Shown here: in pieces, positions 34,356 through 46,522 of the stretch | How positions within the stretch are numbered: the first letter of the stretch is position 1 | Layout of the letters: every line of letters starts with the position of its first letter | Program-made: the position numbers and the translations under genes | Source: Ctenosaura bakeri | Taxonomy: Eukaryota > Chordata > Lepidosauria > Squamata > Iguanidae | DNA: 64,000 bases | NCBI GenBank assembly: GCA_948474755.1 | Contig: CAOLHI010000747.1 | Location: forward strand, 62,001 to 126,000 | Reading direction: 5' to 3' | Notes under the pieces: generated by a model | The model's input: only the letters and a program-made list of their open reading frames with translations | The model's database searches: none | What the model was told of the DNA's origin: nothing

Positions 34356-34631
34356 CAGTATAAGGGTTTGAGCACTGGACTGCGACCCTGGAGACCAGGT
34401 TCAATTCCCTGCTCTGCCACAGAAACCCCACTGGGTGACCTTGGATGTGTCACATACTCCCAGCCCCCAGAACACCCCATGGTAGGTCTGTCTTAGGCCA
34501 TTTCTGCACTAGACTGCACTAGACATTCAATAGGATGTTGAAAGTGGAATAATAGCACTATAACAGTCTAATGCAGAAATGGCCTTAGTGTTGCCATAAT
34601 TCAGAAACAATCTGAAGACATAGAACAACAC
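34356..34631 (+). mobile_element. Sauria-type SINE split by a MITE
   Basis: The head starts near 'gggtttgagcactgg'. There is a B-box region (aggttcaattccc), the body 'ccactgggtgacc', and then interruption at 34496-34584 by an 89-base element. The tail resumes as 'tgttgccataattcagaaac...gaagacatagaacaac'. Joining the flanks restores the normal SINE order. Confidence 0.8.
34496..34584 (+). mobile_element. 89-base Harbinger-like MITE nested in a SINE
   Basis: Perfect 13-base inverted ends (GGCCATTTCTGCA ... TGCAGAAATGGCC) are flanked by TTA on both sides (34493-34495 and 34585-34587). A 3-bp TTA/TWA duplication with GG-starting inverted ends is the PIF/Harbinger signature. Internal sequence 'aggatgttgaaagtggaataatagcac' matches the family P palindrome at 5048-5249, so it is an internally deleted family member. 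It carries no coding sequence and would depend on a transposase supplied elsewhere. Confidence 0.85.
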
Positions 34632-35521
34632 AGCTATAGAACTTTTTCTTCTTCTCTAAGAAAATCATGTTGCATTTATAAATAAGAGACCATTTAGCAT
34701 AACAAACTACTACACCATATGTTTTCACTGTTTCCCTTTATTTTAAAATTTGTTCTGTACTTTTTGGCTTTTTTTCTTGTCCCTCATTTTAAAAGAAAGT
34801 ATTAAACACTGCAGCATGATTTCAAATACCAGAACATGATGAAATAACATAAAACTTCACAAAAGCACAAATGAGTGTGCTTCATGAACATACATATATG
34901 TGCTCTTGCACATGTTCTAGAAGTTATTATATACTTTTTCTCATTGTATACCAAAGAGCTAGCAGCCTCTAGAGCACCCATACACAGTTAAAGTGGAGTG
35001 GCCATGTTAATTTCCCACAGTGCCCCCAATATATCATTGCAGAAGATTCCAGAGACGTTTTTAAAAGCCACTTGCCATTGAGTGTAGTGTTGCTGATGCC
35101 AAGGCTAGATACAGGCACAAGATAAGTACAGTATAGTTTAGGGCCACAGATTATGAGTGGGAAATTTAAAAAAAAATCTGTTAGAATAATTCACTTTTTT
35201 ACATGAGGGGGCAAGCAATGGGGCCTCTTAAACTTTACCTTTACTATCCTCAGCATATCTGAATCCAGCCCTGGCTGATGTTCATTGTTACCTCCGCATA
35301 TGCCAGCTGGGGATGCAGTAAAAACCCACTTTGCTAAAGGTCCTGTTAAATCATGGAAAAAGCCCTGATTAAAGACCATTAGACCTGAACCTGGAGAGTT
35401 TCTTCCTGGTCTACAGTTTCCAGAATTCCCCAGGCCTACAGCAATTTTCTTAAGTTGTGCATCAAACATAGGACTACTCCTTCTATGCATTGTTTATGGA
35501 GGTCAAATGAGACTTGCATCC
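34632..35521. other. Gene-free stretch, unassigned
   Basis: AT-rich and no recognised element. The open frame 35191-35490 (minus) shows no family features. Confidence 0.4.
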
Positions 35522-35695
35522 TTTCACACGGCACAGTTATAGCCCTATAATTCCTCTTTAACTGCCATAGCAACTAGATACAGAAACTTACAGTGTGTCA
35601 CTTGGTGAGGCACTAGAGCTCTCCTGTCTGAGAATGCTAAATACCCCTCCCTGTACTGCCAGTCCTAGGATTTCATAATAATTGTAGGATGTAAA
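35522..35695 (+). mobile_element. Family P MITE, diverged copy
   Basis: 'cacagttatagccctataattcctctttaactgccatagcaac', 'cacttggtgaggcactagagctctcc' and 'cctaggatttcat' follow the order of the copies at 5.0 and 25.8 kb. Ends are degraded. Confidence 0.5.
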
Positions 35696-36378
35696 AGAGT
35701 CTATGTTCTGCCACAGTCGAGTGTGGGATCAAGCATTCATGAATGGGGAACTGTGTGAGAAAATGAGGGCTGCACATGTAGCTCCCCAGGCTGACCAACA
35801 GGAGACAGCAAATTCTAATGTCCAATCAAAACTTTGCTGTTTCTCAGAGCTGTTTGCTCTGCCCTCCCGCATCTTGAAGATACAGGATCTTGTTCTTGAC
35901 CTAACATTGTAAGGTCATGGAAAATCCCTGATTCTCTCTCCAAGTCAAAACATTGGCTTGCTCTGTGCTTGTAAAATGTTCAGTTAGGTGACACAAGTGA
36001 CACCCATGTGATGGTGGTTGGTGGCTCTCATTGCAGTGAATCTACTTCAGATTTTGTCTCAACCGTTAAAGAAGCAGTCTCAGATGCTGAACCTATTTTA
36101 GAGATAGAGCTCAGCACCTTGGACAACTTCTTGAAAATCTAAACCAAAACCCAGATCAGAGTCACTATCCCAATGTCAGGGATAACCAGCAACTATGGGT
36201 GCCAGATTCTTAGCAAGACAAATTGCTTAGTAGACTCTGGTTCCCTTCCCTAGAGTGAAAGAGTGATGAGCAGAATTAGGAAATATGAACTTATTCCCAC
36301 TGACAGACTTCTGTATGTGGAACCCTTGCAGCTAGATAAGTTTAAATTTGTTTAGTTTAAATTTGTTTAGAAGATATT
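35696..36378. other. Gene-free stretch, unassigned
   Basis: No recognised element or gene. Weak resemblance to retroelement-derived sequence around 36050-36330 could not be confirmed. Confidence 0.35.
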
Positions 36379-36597
36379 GTGTGTGTGCTTTCCAGTCACC
36401 TGTTAAGTTGTAATGACCCCACAAACTTCATATGGTTTTTGCAGACAAGGAATAATCAGAGGTGGTTTTGCTAATTCCTTCCTCTGAAGTATAGCCTACA
36501 GCACCTGGTATTTGTCGGCAGACTCCCATCCAAGTAATAACCAGGACTGACCCTGCTTAGCTTCTAAATCAGACAGGATCTGGTACCTTTAGGGTAT
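36379..36597 (-). mobile_element. 5S-rRNA-derived SINE, near full length, reverse
   Basis: Read in reverse: 'taccctaaaggtaccagatcctgtctgattt', 'aagctaagcagggtcagtcctggttattacttggatggg', the SINE body, and the tail 'ggtcattacaacttaacaggtgactgg'. Same family as 28147-28365, with the 5S-like head complete from the internal promoter region onward. Confidence 0.8.
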
Positions 36598-37877
36598 TTA
36601 GAAGGTGCGTCTTCTTTAAAGGGTAATGGGTATCGTTCCACTGACTGCCAGCCCTGTTTGCTCTGCTGAGTGGGGCCCTAGATTTCTGCTGCTAAGTTCT
36701 CCCCAATGCCATCACACTGGTTACTTCAATTTAGGCTAAAACACTGCTGGACTTGCAAGCTGGGGAAGAGGTGGAGGCTAGTTTCATCCCCAGTATATAG
36801 CTGATCTTGTTCCAAGACCATCATGCATTAAAATGTTTGTTAATAAGGGAGTGGTCACAGCACTCTATTTTTCAGTCTCAAGACATACTGGGAAGTTAAC
36901 ACAACAGAAAGAATGCTTCTGAAAGTTCATTTCCGTTAAATGTGTTCTTGTGCCTGAATAGAGACCTTTAATCCAAAAATATAACATCAGAATTTGCAAC
37001 GATTCATTAACACTTTTATACAACATTCCTTGTTGGCAATTCTTTTACTTGCAACGTAAAATATGGAAGCTGGGAAGGCCTGTTTATAGGACAATATATA
37101 ACATGAAAGAGTTTCATATTTGTAGGACAATTTATAATATAGAAGTTTGAATCAGTAACCCAAGTGGATGCCTTCCAAACTTGGGTCCCATTTTAATCAC
37201 CAGTTGCTTTCTCATAATGTTTTGAGCAGGGATACTTGAGCATACCCTGTGATCTGGGAACCAAGTTATACAAGAAATATAGCTTTTGGTGGTGTGTTCC
37301 AATCCAGGATGCTGGCAGCAATATAGAACAGTTGTTACACGTAGAGTAGTGTGTCAAGGAAAAGGTTAGTCTGGCATGCTTCTCTCCTAGGTACACAGTT
37401 CCCTGCAAATGAACTTTCAAGCATATCATTCTCTAGCTTTGGTCAGAAGTAGAGTCTAAGAAGAGCTGCACCACACGGTTGTACCAGATTTTGATGGTAC
37501 AGAGATGCAGAAAGAAGCATGCAAAGACACTATTGAATCCTTCTGATCAAGCAAATCACATGTTTAGAGGTTTGATCTGAAAGAAAAAGGCTGGTAGTAA
37601 AGAGAGAGGAAATAATGGGCCTGAGAGGAACACTGGAAAGACTGGGTGGAGTAGATTCTTAGTAAAACTCCCACTGCACCAGATAGCTTAGCCTTGTAAA
37701 GAAATTAGGATGCAGCTGCAAGAATAATCAGAGATGTGTCTGCTTGGTTGACTCTAAAAAATACAGGGCAGAACATTTGGAAATACAAATGCCATGTGCA
37801 TCATGTGTCTGATCTGTGCTTATGATTGTTCATCAATCTATAACAGTGACAGAGAGACAGGGAGCTTGCCACAGTTC
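36598..37877. other. Gene-free stretch upstream of the L1
   Basis: No recognised element. Ends at the first copy of the 17-base L1 target duplication. Confidence 0.4.
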
Positions 37878-37894
37878 TAAAGCCATGACACCCA
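37878..37894 (+). repeat. L1 target-site duplication, left copy
   Basis: TAAAGCCATGACACCCA is repeated exactly at 44658-44674, right after the element's A-rich tail. The nick position (TTC/TAAAG) is close to the TT/AAAA-type site preferred by L1 endonucleases. Confidence 0.95.
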
Positions 37895-39410
37895 GACTTC
37901 CGGTCTGACTATGGTGCCATGACAAGGCTCTCCGTGAAGCTTGGCTAAAGGAGAACCTTTATGCAGGTGGCAGGAGAAGGTTGGGGAACCAACTGAAGTC
38001 CTCCTTGGTATAGGGGGAATGAGAAGGGGCTCCGGAGATTGATAACACGCTTCCCAGCTTCCATCTAAGCGGAAAACTTCGTGAAAGACAGCAGCGGACA
38101 GAGAGAGGGAGATCGGAGCAACCACCGCCATCTGACAACGCTCTGGCACACAAGCAGCACCCACAGATCTTTTAATAGAACTTCAATAAAAGAACACTTT
38201 TGAAGGTCCTGCTTTCTCATTCCAGAAAGAGATTTATATCCATCAGAAGATCAAAGGGGTAAGGAATTCAGACTGAGATATTTTTCACTGGATAGTGACA
38301 GGTAAAGGGGGAGTGAGACAAGTAAAGCAACACGCTAGCAGTCGGGTCGAAGACTTGGGAACCATATTTCTAAGCTAGCGGAAAAACTTTTGATTTATAA
38401 ATTAGTCCACTTCCCTGTATAGACTATATGTTTGGACAATCTATTTAAAATACTCTCTTTGCTATGGACTTACAGTTGGAAGTTAAAGGATTAAAGGATT
38501 TGTATTAATAAGAAGGACTATCAGTAGGAGGAGAAATAAACTTGAGTGGCGAGTGAAAGACGACAAGATACAGAGAGGGTAATGGCAACTCCCATGAAGA
38601 GGAAAGGACTTTTATAAGACGGGACTGAACTGGACAGACTTTATTTATATAATCTCCCAAATAATTAACTGTTTACTTATTAACTGGTTAAGGTAAAGTT
38701 CATTTTAAGAAGGCAGAAAGAGAAGATTTGTGACTAGAGACGATATACAACAAAGACGGACTCGAGACAATGAATGACAGACAGCGAGCAGGGTAATAGA
38801 AATGGTGGCGGAGAGAACAGAGGCGGAGAGAAACAACAGAGAAGAAGATGGAGTGAAACAGGATTAACAGAATTATTGTGGGATAGTATGAATTATAATT
38901 TTCAATAGTTGCAAATATAATTATTGGTGAATAGACTATTATTGATTATATACTACTGATTAATTAATGAAATATACCTGAGGTCTTAAAGATAATGAAT
39001 TAATTTTTAAAGTGATTAGAAGGTTAAGCTTGGGTAAATTGATTGCTAATTAATTGGACTGATTAAGGATTAATAATCTATAGATTGAATTAAGTATTAT
39101 TTAATACAATATATAGTAATGAAAATTAGAATTAATTAGATATTTAGATCTGCTGATAGTGAATCTGGTTTGAATTGTTTTACTTTGTTTTGTCTTGACA
39201 ATTTTGGCCTGTTCTGAACTGAATTTGATTTACCTTGGTGGGGACTGAATTGGGAAAATGATAGAAAAGAGGATATTGGATATTTGATAAAGGAAAAATA
39301 TTCCTAAAAATAATTGCTAAAAACAATTAATAAGAGAACAAAACCAATTTATGATAAAAGAACTTTTAAAACCTATCAACCTTTCAATTTAATCGATTTG
39401 GGAAAGCTTC
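37895..39410 (+). promoter_or_regulatory. L1 5' UTR / presumed internal promoter region
   Basis: Starts right after the target duplication with a moderately GC-rich block (to about 38160) and becomes AT-rich towards ORF1. Vertebrate L1s carry their promoter in this region. Because the insertion is full length, the start of this segment approximates the original transcription start. No binding site was identified. Confidence 0.6.
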
Positions 39411-39554
39411 ATGGATACCAGAAAAATGACCAAAGCGGCAAAAATGACTACGCAAACCATCACTACTACTCAGTGAAAATTATCTTTGGAACCAGTACCA
39501 AAATCAGAACAATCCAAATCAGACCAATATAGAAAAATATAGAAAAATGTTTCG

Positions 39555-39628
39555 AAACACATGCTAAATTGTTCACCGCCTCGATCTATATGGAGAGGCG
39601 GGATATAAATAAATAAATAAATAAATAA
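39555..39628 (+). repeat. Retroposon-tail-like insert in L1 ORF1
   Basis: 'ccgcctcgatctatatggagaggcgggatataaat' followed by (aaat)n looks like the 3' tail of a lizard SINE/LINE rather than L1 coding sequence. It sits between the start of ORF1 and its coiled coil. Target duplications are not evident. Confidence 0.5.
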
Positions 39629-40167
39629 TATCAATTTGCACTACTGGAAGAGATTAGGAACATAAAATTGGAAATAAGACAAGAAATGAAAGACCTTAGG
39701 AGTGAAATGAAGCAAGATTTCAAAACAGAATTAAAAGGTATTAAAATCGCATTGGGAGGACTACAAGAAGACTTAAAGATTACCCAAAATCGGGTGGAAA
39801 TACTTGAAATTAAAATGAAAGAGACTGAAGAGACTATTGAAAATCTGAATCGACAACAAGATCGTCTATTAGACAAAAAAGCACTATCCAACCTAAAAGC
39901 GAAAGAGAATTATATTAAAACAAGAGGTTTAGCTGAATGGAAAGAGGAGAACCAATATGAAAGGTTGATCCCACCGTTAGCAGAATATCTAAACATATCC
40001 TGCAAAAAAATGGAATGGGAAATCGACAAAATGTACAGGATTGAATCCAGAATTGCTAAAGAAAGGAGATTACCATGTGATATTATGATACAACTGGTAA
40101 GGAAGAAAACCAGAGAGGAAATAATACAAAAAAGCTTAGAGGCTGACTTCATAATTGACAAAACGAA

Positions 40168-40183
40168 AGGATGGATGGATGGA

Positions 40184-40225
<42 letters not shown>

Positions 40226-40226
40226 T
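40168..40226 (+). repeat. GATG/GATA/GACA microsatellite inside L1 ORF1
   Basis: (GATG)n, (GATA)n and (GACA)n in series replace or interrupt the ORF1 C-terminal domain. It expanded after insertion or was carried by the source copy. Confidence 0.9.
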
Positions 40227-40597
40227 ACCTCCAAGAATTCTGAGGAACTGAAATGAATATAAATTTTAACTACCTTTTGAAACATCAAAATGTACTGTAT
40301 GGATGGGGGGAACTAGAAGGTTTAAGTTTTCGCCTCCGAGAGAAATAATTCAAAATTGATACTGTTCAAGAAGCGAAAATATTCATGAAAAGGTAAGGGA
40401 AAGAACAATGGAGATGCAAACCGCGAGAAGAAGAAGAAGATAAAAGAAGAACGCAACCTGAGGCCAGTCATAAAAGTACTACAGAATGGGAGAATACTGA
40501 AGAGGAAGAAGCAACAGGGAATGAAACAGATAATGATGATGGTGAAGATTCAGAAGAAGAAAAGAATTAATTAACAACTGAATGGCATTCTAAAGGA

Positions 40598-43500
40598 ATG
40601 GACTTAAAAATTTTTTCTTGGAATGAAAAAGGAATTTTAACTCCAACAAAAAGGAAAAAAATGTTTCATTATATAGAAAAGAAAAAGCTTGATGTGATCT
40701 GTCTACAAGAAATTTGAGTACAATCATCAAAAACCCATTTGGTTTGAAATAAAAAAATAGGCAATGAATATGAGTCGGTCCCAAAAACAAAAAAAAGAGA
40801 TATAGTATTATATGTGAACCCGGGAATAAACTCTAAAGAAATTCTCAACGATGAAGCATGACGGTATATTGCAGTAGAAATCAATTGGCAAAATCAAAAA
40901 ATATTGGTAATCGGTATATATGGCCCACATAAAAAAACAAGAGAATTTTTATAAAGAATTAAACAAAGAAATTACAGACTTAAGCTATCATAAATTAATC
41001 ATTCTGGCAGATTGGAATGGGGTGATAAATCCAAGTCTAGATAGGAAATCAAGGAAAAACATAAAAGAAAAACAAGGAAAACTGTCTAACTCATTTAATG
41101 CTATGATGGAGAATTTTGAATTAATAGACATATGAACATATCTATATGGACTAAGTAGAGATTATACATTTTATTCTGATCCCCACACGTCATTATCATG
41201 AATTGATATGTTTCTAGTCTCTAACTCTATAATACAGATGGTTAATAAAAAAGTGATTTTGCCCCGGTACCTTTCAGATCATAGTCCAATATTGATGATC
41301 CTAAAAAAAGGACAGAAGGAATATTTAAATGGAGATTTATAAAAATTACTATTGGAGGATAAATTAGTAAATAAAATCAGAAATCAGATCAAAGAATGTT
41401 TTGAGGAAAATTTTAACAAATATATTAATCTTGCAACGGTATGGGATGCTGGAAAAGCAGTTATTAGAGGATATCTTATTCAATATAATTCAGAGATCAA
41501 CAGGAAAAATGAGAGAGTATCCAGGAATTAAACGAAGTGATGAGGAAGAAGGAGGGAAAATTAAATGAAGATCCAATGAATAAAGAAATACTAAAAGAAA
41601 TAAAGATATTACAAAAACAACTAGAGACGCAATTAGAAACGGAACTTAATGAAAAATTGACATACGTTAGACAACATCACTTCGAATGGGCAAATAAGGC
41701 AGGAAAATGGTTGGCACTTAGATTGAAAAAGAAAAAAGAGAAAACATTGATAATTAAATTAAAAAGCAGAGAGATGATATATACAGATTCCCAGAAGATA
41801 AAAAAAAATAATCACAAATTATTTTGCAATGTTATATAAGAAACAAGAGCTTAAAGATGGAATGATAGAAACATATATTTCTCATCAAAATTTAGCAATT
41901 TTATCAGAAGAACAGCATGAGAGTTTAAATAAGCCAATCACCTTGGTAGAAGTGATGGAAGCAATCCACAAAGCGAAGAAAGGGAAAACTCCAGGACCAG
42001 ATGGTTACACAGCAGCATTTTACAAAACATTTCATCAGGAAGTGGCACCCATACTACAAAATATAATGAACGACGCACTACAAGGGATCACCCCAAATTC
42101 ATGGAAAGAGGCGGACATAATATTGATCCATAAAGAGGGAAGAGACCCACTCAATGTTAAAAATTATAGACCAATTTCATTATTGAACACAGATTATAAA
42201 CTTTTCATTGTGGTATTAGCCAATAGATTAAAGAAAATTCTCAAAGACTTGATATCTGAAGAACAAGCTGGATTTCTTCTGGGGAGACAGATAAAAGACA
42301 ACATAAGGAATATAATTAACATTTTAGAACTTTGTGAGAATCATCCCCAGAGAAAACTGATAGCTCTTTTTTTAGATATAGAGAAGGCCTTTGATACAGT
42401 AAATTGGGAATTCCTAATTAGAATTTGACAGAAAATGAAGATGGACTCAAATTTTATAAACTGGATAAAGACTATCTACTCCACACAATATGCGCAAATA
42501 ATAGTAAATGGCCAAAAATCTGATAAATTTAAAATACAAAGAGGAACACATTAGGGATGCCCTTTATCTCAACTTTTGTTCTTATTGGTAATAGAAGTAT
42601 TGATAATAAATATTAAAAATGCCAAAAAATCAAAGGAGTTAACTTACAAGGTAATAAATATAAAATACGGGTATTCGCTGACGATTTGGTGATTACCTTG
42701 GAAAACGCAAGTGAAAGTTTAAATGTGTTGAAAGATGTCATTAGAGATTTTGGGAAGCACTTAGGTCTAAAAATTAATAATGAGAAAATGATAGTGCTGA
42801 CAAAAAATATAAAAGAAGAGGAGAGAAACCAAATATCACAGATCACAGGCTATTCAATTGCCAAAAAAGTCAGATACCTAGGAATTATGATTACAAATAA
42901 AATCTCTGAGCTTTTTAAAAACAACTATGAAAAAACATGGAAAACTATTTTGAAAGATTTAAAGAACTGGAGTAATTTAAAATTATCATGGTTGGGGAAA
43001 ATAGCCACAGTCAAAATGTCAATACTTCCAAAGATTCTTTATCTATTTCAAACTATCCCTATTATTCAACGTGACAAGGTTATTAAGGTGTGGCAAAAAG
43101 AAATTTCTAAATTTATATGGGATGGAAGCCAAGGGTAAAAATGAAAATATTAGAAGATGCCAAAGAAAGAGGGGAATTAGCTTTACCAAATCTGATGTTG
43201 TATTATCATGCATGTTGTCTGAATTGGGTGCAAGATTGCATCAAGCTAGAAAATGTTAAATTATTAAATTTAGAAGGAGATGGACTTTGGTTAGGGTGGC
43301 ACTACTATCTTTGGTATAATAAAGGGAAAAGCAATAAAGAGTTTGTCACTACTTAAGAAAAGCATTATTAAAGATATGGAGGAAATATGCTACAAGAGCC
43401 TATATGAAAACCTCACAATGGGTCTCCCTATGAGGCTTTTTATAAAAAAGAAAATATATTATTTGGAAAATGGATAAAATATGAAGACATGGTGGAGAGA

Positions 43501-44341
43501 CAAAAAGGACAAATTAAAATCAAATCTCAACAAGAGATAAATGAATCTGGTATCAAATATCATTGGCTCTTATACAGACAACTCAGAGAATAATTAAGAA
43601 GTGACATTAGACTCAACGGATATCAAATAAAAGATGAAGAACTAACTGCAATATTTAGGGAAACCTAAATCTGTCTTCTCTATCTACAAGGTTTTATTTA
43701 GATGGTCCGCAGAAGAAGAAATTATTAAACCATCTATGATAAAATGGGCCCAAAATTTCTCCCACTCAGTTCTGATGGAACAGTGGGAGAAAATTTGGCT
43801 AAAAAGAATAAAATATACTGCTTGCCAAGATATAAAAGAAAATTTATATAACATGTATCTGAGATGGTACTTAACACTGGAAAAATTGGCGAAAATATCT
43901 AATAAATGCTTTAATAAATGCTGGAAATGTGGCTCAGAAATAGGAACCTTTTACCATTCATGGTGGTCGTGTAAAATAGTAAAAGAATATTGGAAGTCTA
44001 TTCATATACAAATAGAAAAAATGTTAGGTATAAGGTTTAAAATGTCACCAGAAATATATAGGCTATCAATAATGGAAGAGGAATTGGATAAAAAAGCTGG
44101 AAAACAATTATTTTATATGGCAGCAGCCGCAAGAATAGTTGTAGCACAAAAATGGAAATTGGGAAAGATGCCATCAGTAGAAGAATGGGAATTAAAATTG
44201 TACAATATGATCCAAATGGATAGGTTAACATATATAATAAGAGGGGAGAGCAAAGAAAAATGTATAAAACAATGGGACAATGTAATAAATTATTATAAGA
44301 ATTCATGGAAGGTTGTTAAGATGGTGAATATAGATTTTTGA
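40598..44341 (+). pseudogene. L1 ORF2 (endonuclease-reverse transcriptase), broken
   Basis: ATG 40598 opens MDLKIFSWNEKG, the first motif of the APE-type endonuclease. LDVICLQEI follows at about 40690-40716 with the catalytic glutamate, then IGIYGPH at about 40912-40932. The reverse-transcriptase part includes GKTPGPDGYTAAFYK (about 41983-42027), NYRPISLLNTDYK (about 42162-42200), LDIEKAFDTVNW (about 42373-42408), GCPLSQLLF (about 42555) and FADDLVITL (42674-42700). A Cys-His motif (CWKCGSEIGTFYHSWWSC) is at about 43920-43973, and the stop is TGA 44339-44341. The span is close to the usual 1,250 codons. Stops (for example in the endonuclease and before GCPLS) and frameshifts near 41340, 42430 and 43140-43730 make it non-functional. 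Confidence 0.92.
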
Positions 44342-44657
44342 AGTACTCAAGAATAGAGAATATTTAAGAATATCAAAGAATATAAAGACCATAAAGGAAA
44401 TAGGTTAATGTAAACCGGTTCTAATGTCGGAGTGGGAAGTATTGTTAAAAAGCCATTCTAATAGGTATATCTATTTATGTAGAAATTGATATGGGATTAG
44501 AATGATAAGAAAATGTTATTGTAAAAGATGTAGAATGTTTTGTTTGTATGTTTTTTGTGTTTTTTGTATAGTTTGTATAGTATATTTTGTATTATTTGTC
44601 TTGTCTTTTATGTACAATTTTAATAACTAAAGTCTTTTTCATAAAAAAAAATAAAAA
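44342..44657 (+). other. L1 3' UTR and A-rich tail
   Basis: About 300 bases after the ORF2 stop, T-rich near 44530-44620, ending in an A-rich tail at 44641-44657 next to the right target duplication. Confidence 0.85.
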
Positions 44658-44674
44658 TAAAGCCATGACACCCA
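44658..44674 (+). repeat. L1 target-site duplication, right copy
   Basis: Exact copy of 37878-37894. Confidence 0.95.
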
Positions 44675-45129
44675 AACTAGCTTAGCATGGCTAGTAAGGG
44701 GACCCAGGGACTGTGCGCTTCTCAGTTATTTTTTCTTTTGTATCAATTGATTAATTTTAGTTAATTAAAACATCTCTGTAGCATGTAGTATCATCTTCAA
44801 TCACTAGATGGCAAACTGACCTAATCATTCCCAGCCAGAAGGGAGTTCTGTTCCCTGCAAAAACTTCCCAGGCTTTAAATAGCTCCTAACCTTCAATCAC
44901 TGATTGGAGGTAAGGGCAGGCAGAAAACAACAGACTAATCAGTCAAAACTCACTACTCTTTTTGTGGCAAAAATATAACAAGCTGGGCCTCATTAAGTTA
45001 AAAATAAAATGAGCAGCTGTTTCTCCTCATCATTTGAAAAGTCCTAATGAATTAATATAACTCATTTTTCCAAACTTATTATTTGCGAACTCTGTAGGTG
45101 AGGCCGACAAACACACACATCCTTGTTCT
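44675..45129. other. Gene-free stretch, unassigned
   Basis: AT-rich sequence with no recognised element. Confidence 0.4.
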
Positions 45130-45345
45130 TGATTAGAGATTATTGTTGTTACATTTATTGCCTGTCTTTCCTGTAAGCAGCTCAAGGTAGTGTATGTGGA
45201 TTTTCTCCTCCCCTCTTTAACCTCACACCAACTGAGAAAGTATCCCAAAGAGAAATTATCCCAAAGCTGAGTGAGTGGAGACTTGAACCTGGATCTCTCA
45301 GATCCCAGTCTAGTTCTGTCCACCACAGCACACTGGCTCTCACAC
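45130..45345 (-). mobile_element. tRNA-derived SINE with a different tail, reverse
   Basis: Read in reverse: 'gccagtgtgctgtggtggacagaactagactgggatctgagagatccaggttcaagtctcc' has tRNA-like order with a B box (ggttcaagtctcc). The body then ends in 'accttgagctgcttacaggaaagacaggcaataaatg'. That tail differs from the Sauria-type tail, so this is a second tRNA-SINE family. Confidence 0.65.
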
Positions 45346-46482
45346 AGTCTTCTCTATGTTGCAACCATATTAGCAGCTTCTCTCACGCCTTCCCCAATAT
45401 TCTACAAACACAAAACCTAGTGTAGCTTTGTTCTGATTTTTAACCTACATGTAGCACCAAGTTGATGAAACAGCTGTAATGGCTGGAACACACATAACTA
45501 GAGGCATGATGCACTTTAGCAATACATGGAAGAAAATTTCTGTATATTCTTTACTGCTAACTCTCACACACAAATACCACCTATGGGACTAAAATAAATG
45601 GAAAGCTTCAAGGATGTTTGAGTGTGAATTCCCAGTATCTGTATGTTGACCACAACATTGCAATTCTCACAAGGACACTTATGTTGTCGTGTTAATTTAT
45701 ATACACCTTTGTAGGGAATCCTCCCCCCCCCCCCCTGCTTCTACTCTTAGCAGTGGCTCTGAATGCTTTTCTGCATGCTGTTAGCTTTTTGGAATTGCTA
45801 ATGAGTTATGTCAAGCTGTCACAAATTCAAGGGCTGTGAGGAGCATTTGGAAAACTCCTGTGACTCCGGATGTTAAAGTTCATGGTTCATGCATGAAGCA
45901 TCTGAATCCCAGTCCAGGCTGAGGGAAGGGGGCAGGACAAAAGGCTTGTCACACACATGCTGAGTAGCTGGAAACACGATCACACAAGGTTAGGGTAGTT
46001 ATCATAACTGATTTGAAGTTTGCCTCTTGTTTCTCATGAGTTTCAGCTGCCTTCATTCTGGAAACAGACAGCAGCTGCCTTGATCATGTTTGCAAATATA
46101 TGCAGAAGTCAGAAATAGTTTCACTGAGGGGGAAAAATCACAAGAGTTTCTGCAAATGTTCTTATATTTACTTATGTGGTCAGCAAATCTGTTAAAAGAA
46201 CAAATTCAGGAGTAATTCTGCACTAAAGTTCCCATGCATTTTTTGCCAAAGCAGATGAGTTTAAAAAGCAATCAGAAGGCTCCCCATGGAGGATGGTAGA
46301 CATGTTGTTGTTTTTTTGTCCCTGAGGCTTACAGGCAAATATTGGCACTGGATGAGAGTTATCTTGGTGGGAGCCAGGTATGACATCCCCTTGGCCCCTC
46401 ACTTTGTCTCCTCCAAACTGGCCAAAAGCCTCAGAATTTGGTGGGACTTATAGCTGTAGTTATCAGGGTCTCTCCCTCCCTC

Positions 46483-46522
<40 letters not shown>

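Larger units (their letters stand above)
39411..40568 (+). pseudogene. L1 ORF1 (RNA-binding chaperone), broken
   Basis: The likely start is ATG 39411 (MDTRKMTKAAKMTTQ), reaching a stop within about 22 codons. A retroposon-tail-like insert (about 39555-39628) follows. The frame then reopens at 39629-40186 with a heptad-rich coiled coil and an RRM-like region (LKAKENYIKTRGLAEWKE, about 39890-39945). A GATG/GATA/GACA microsatellite (40168-40226) breaks the C-terminal domain. The remainder runs in broken frames to a very acidic end (EEEEATGNETDNDDGEDSEE) and stop 40568. In the L1 family this protein binds the element RNA as trimers through the coiled coil. Confidence 0.85.
37895..44657 (+). mobile_element. 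Full-length L1 LINE (inactive)
   Basis: About 6.76 kb lies between perfect 17-base target duplications. It has a 5' UTR of about 1.5 kb, ORF1 (39411-40568), ORF2 (40598-44341), a 3' UTR of about 300 bases and an A-rich tail (44641-44657). Having both a long 5' region and target duplications shows that it was inserted whole by target-primed reverse transcription. Many in-frame stops and frameshifts in both ORFs show it is now dead. The plus strand is A-rich, as usual for L1. Confidence 0.95.
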
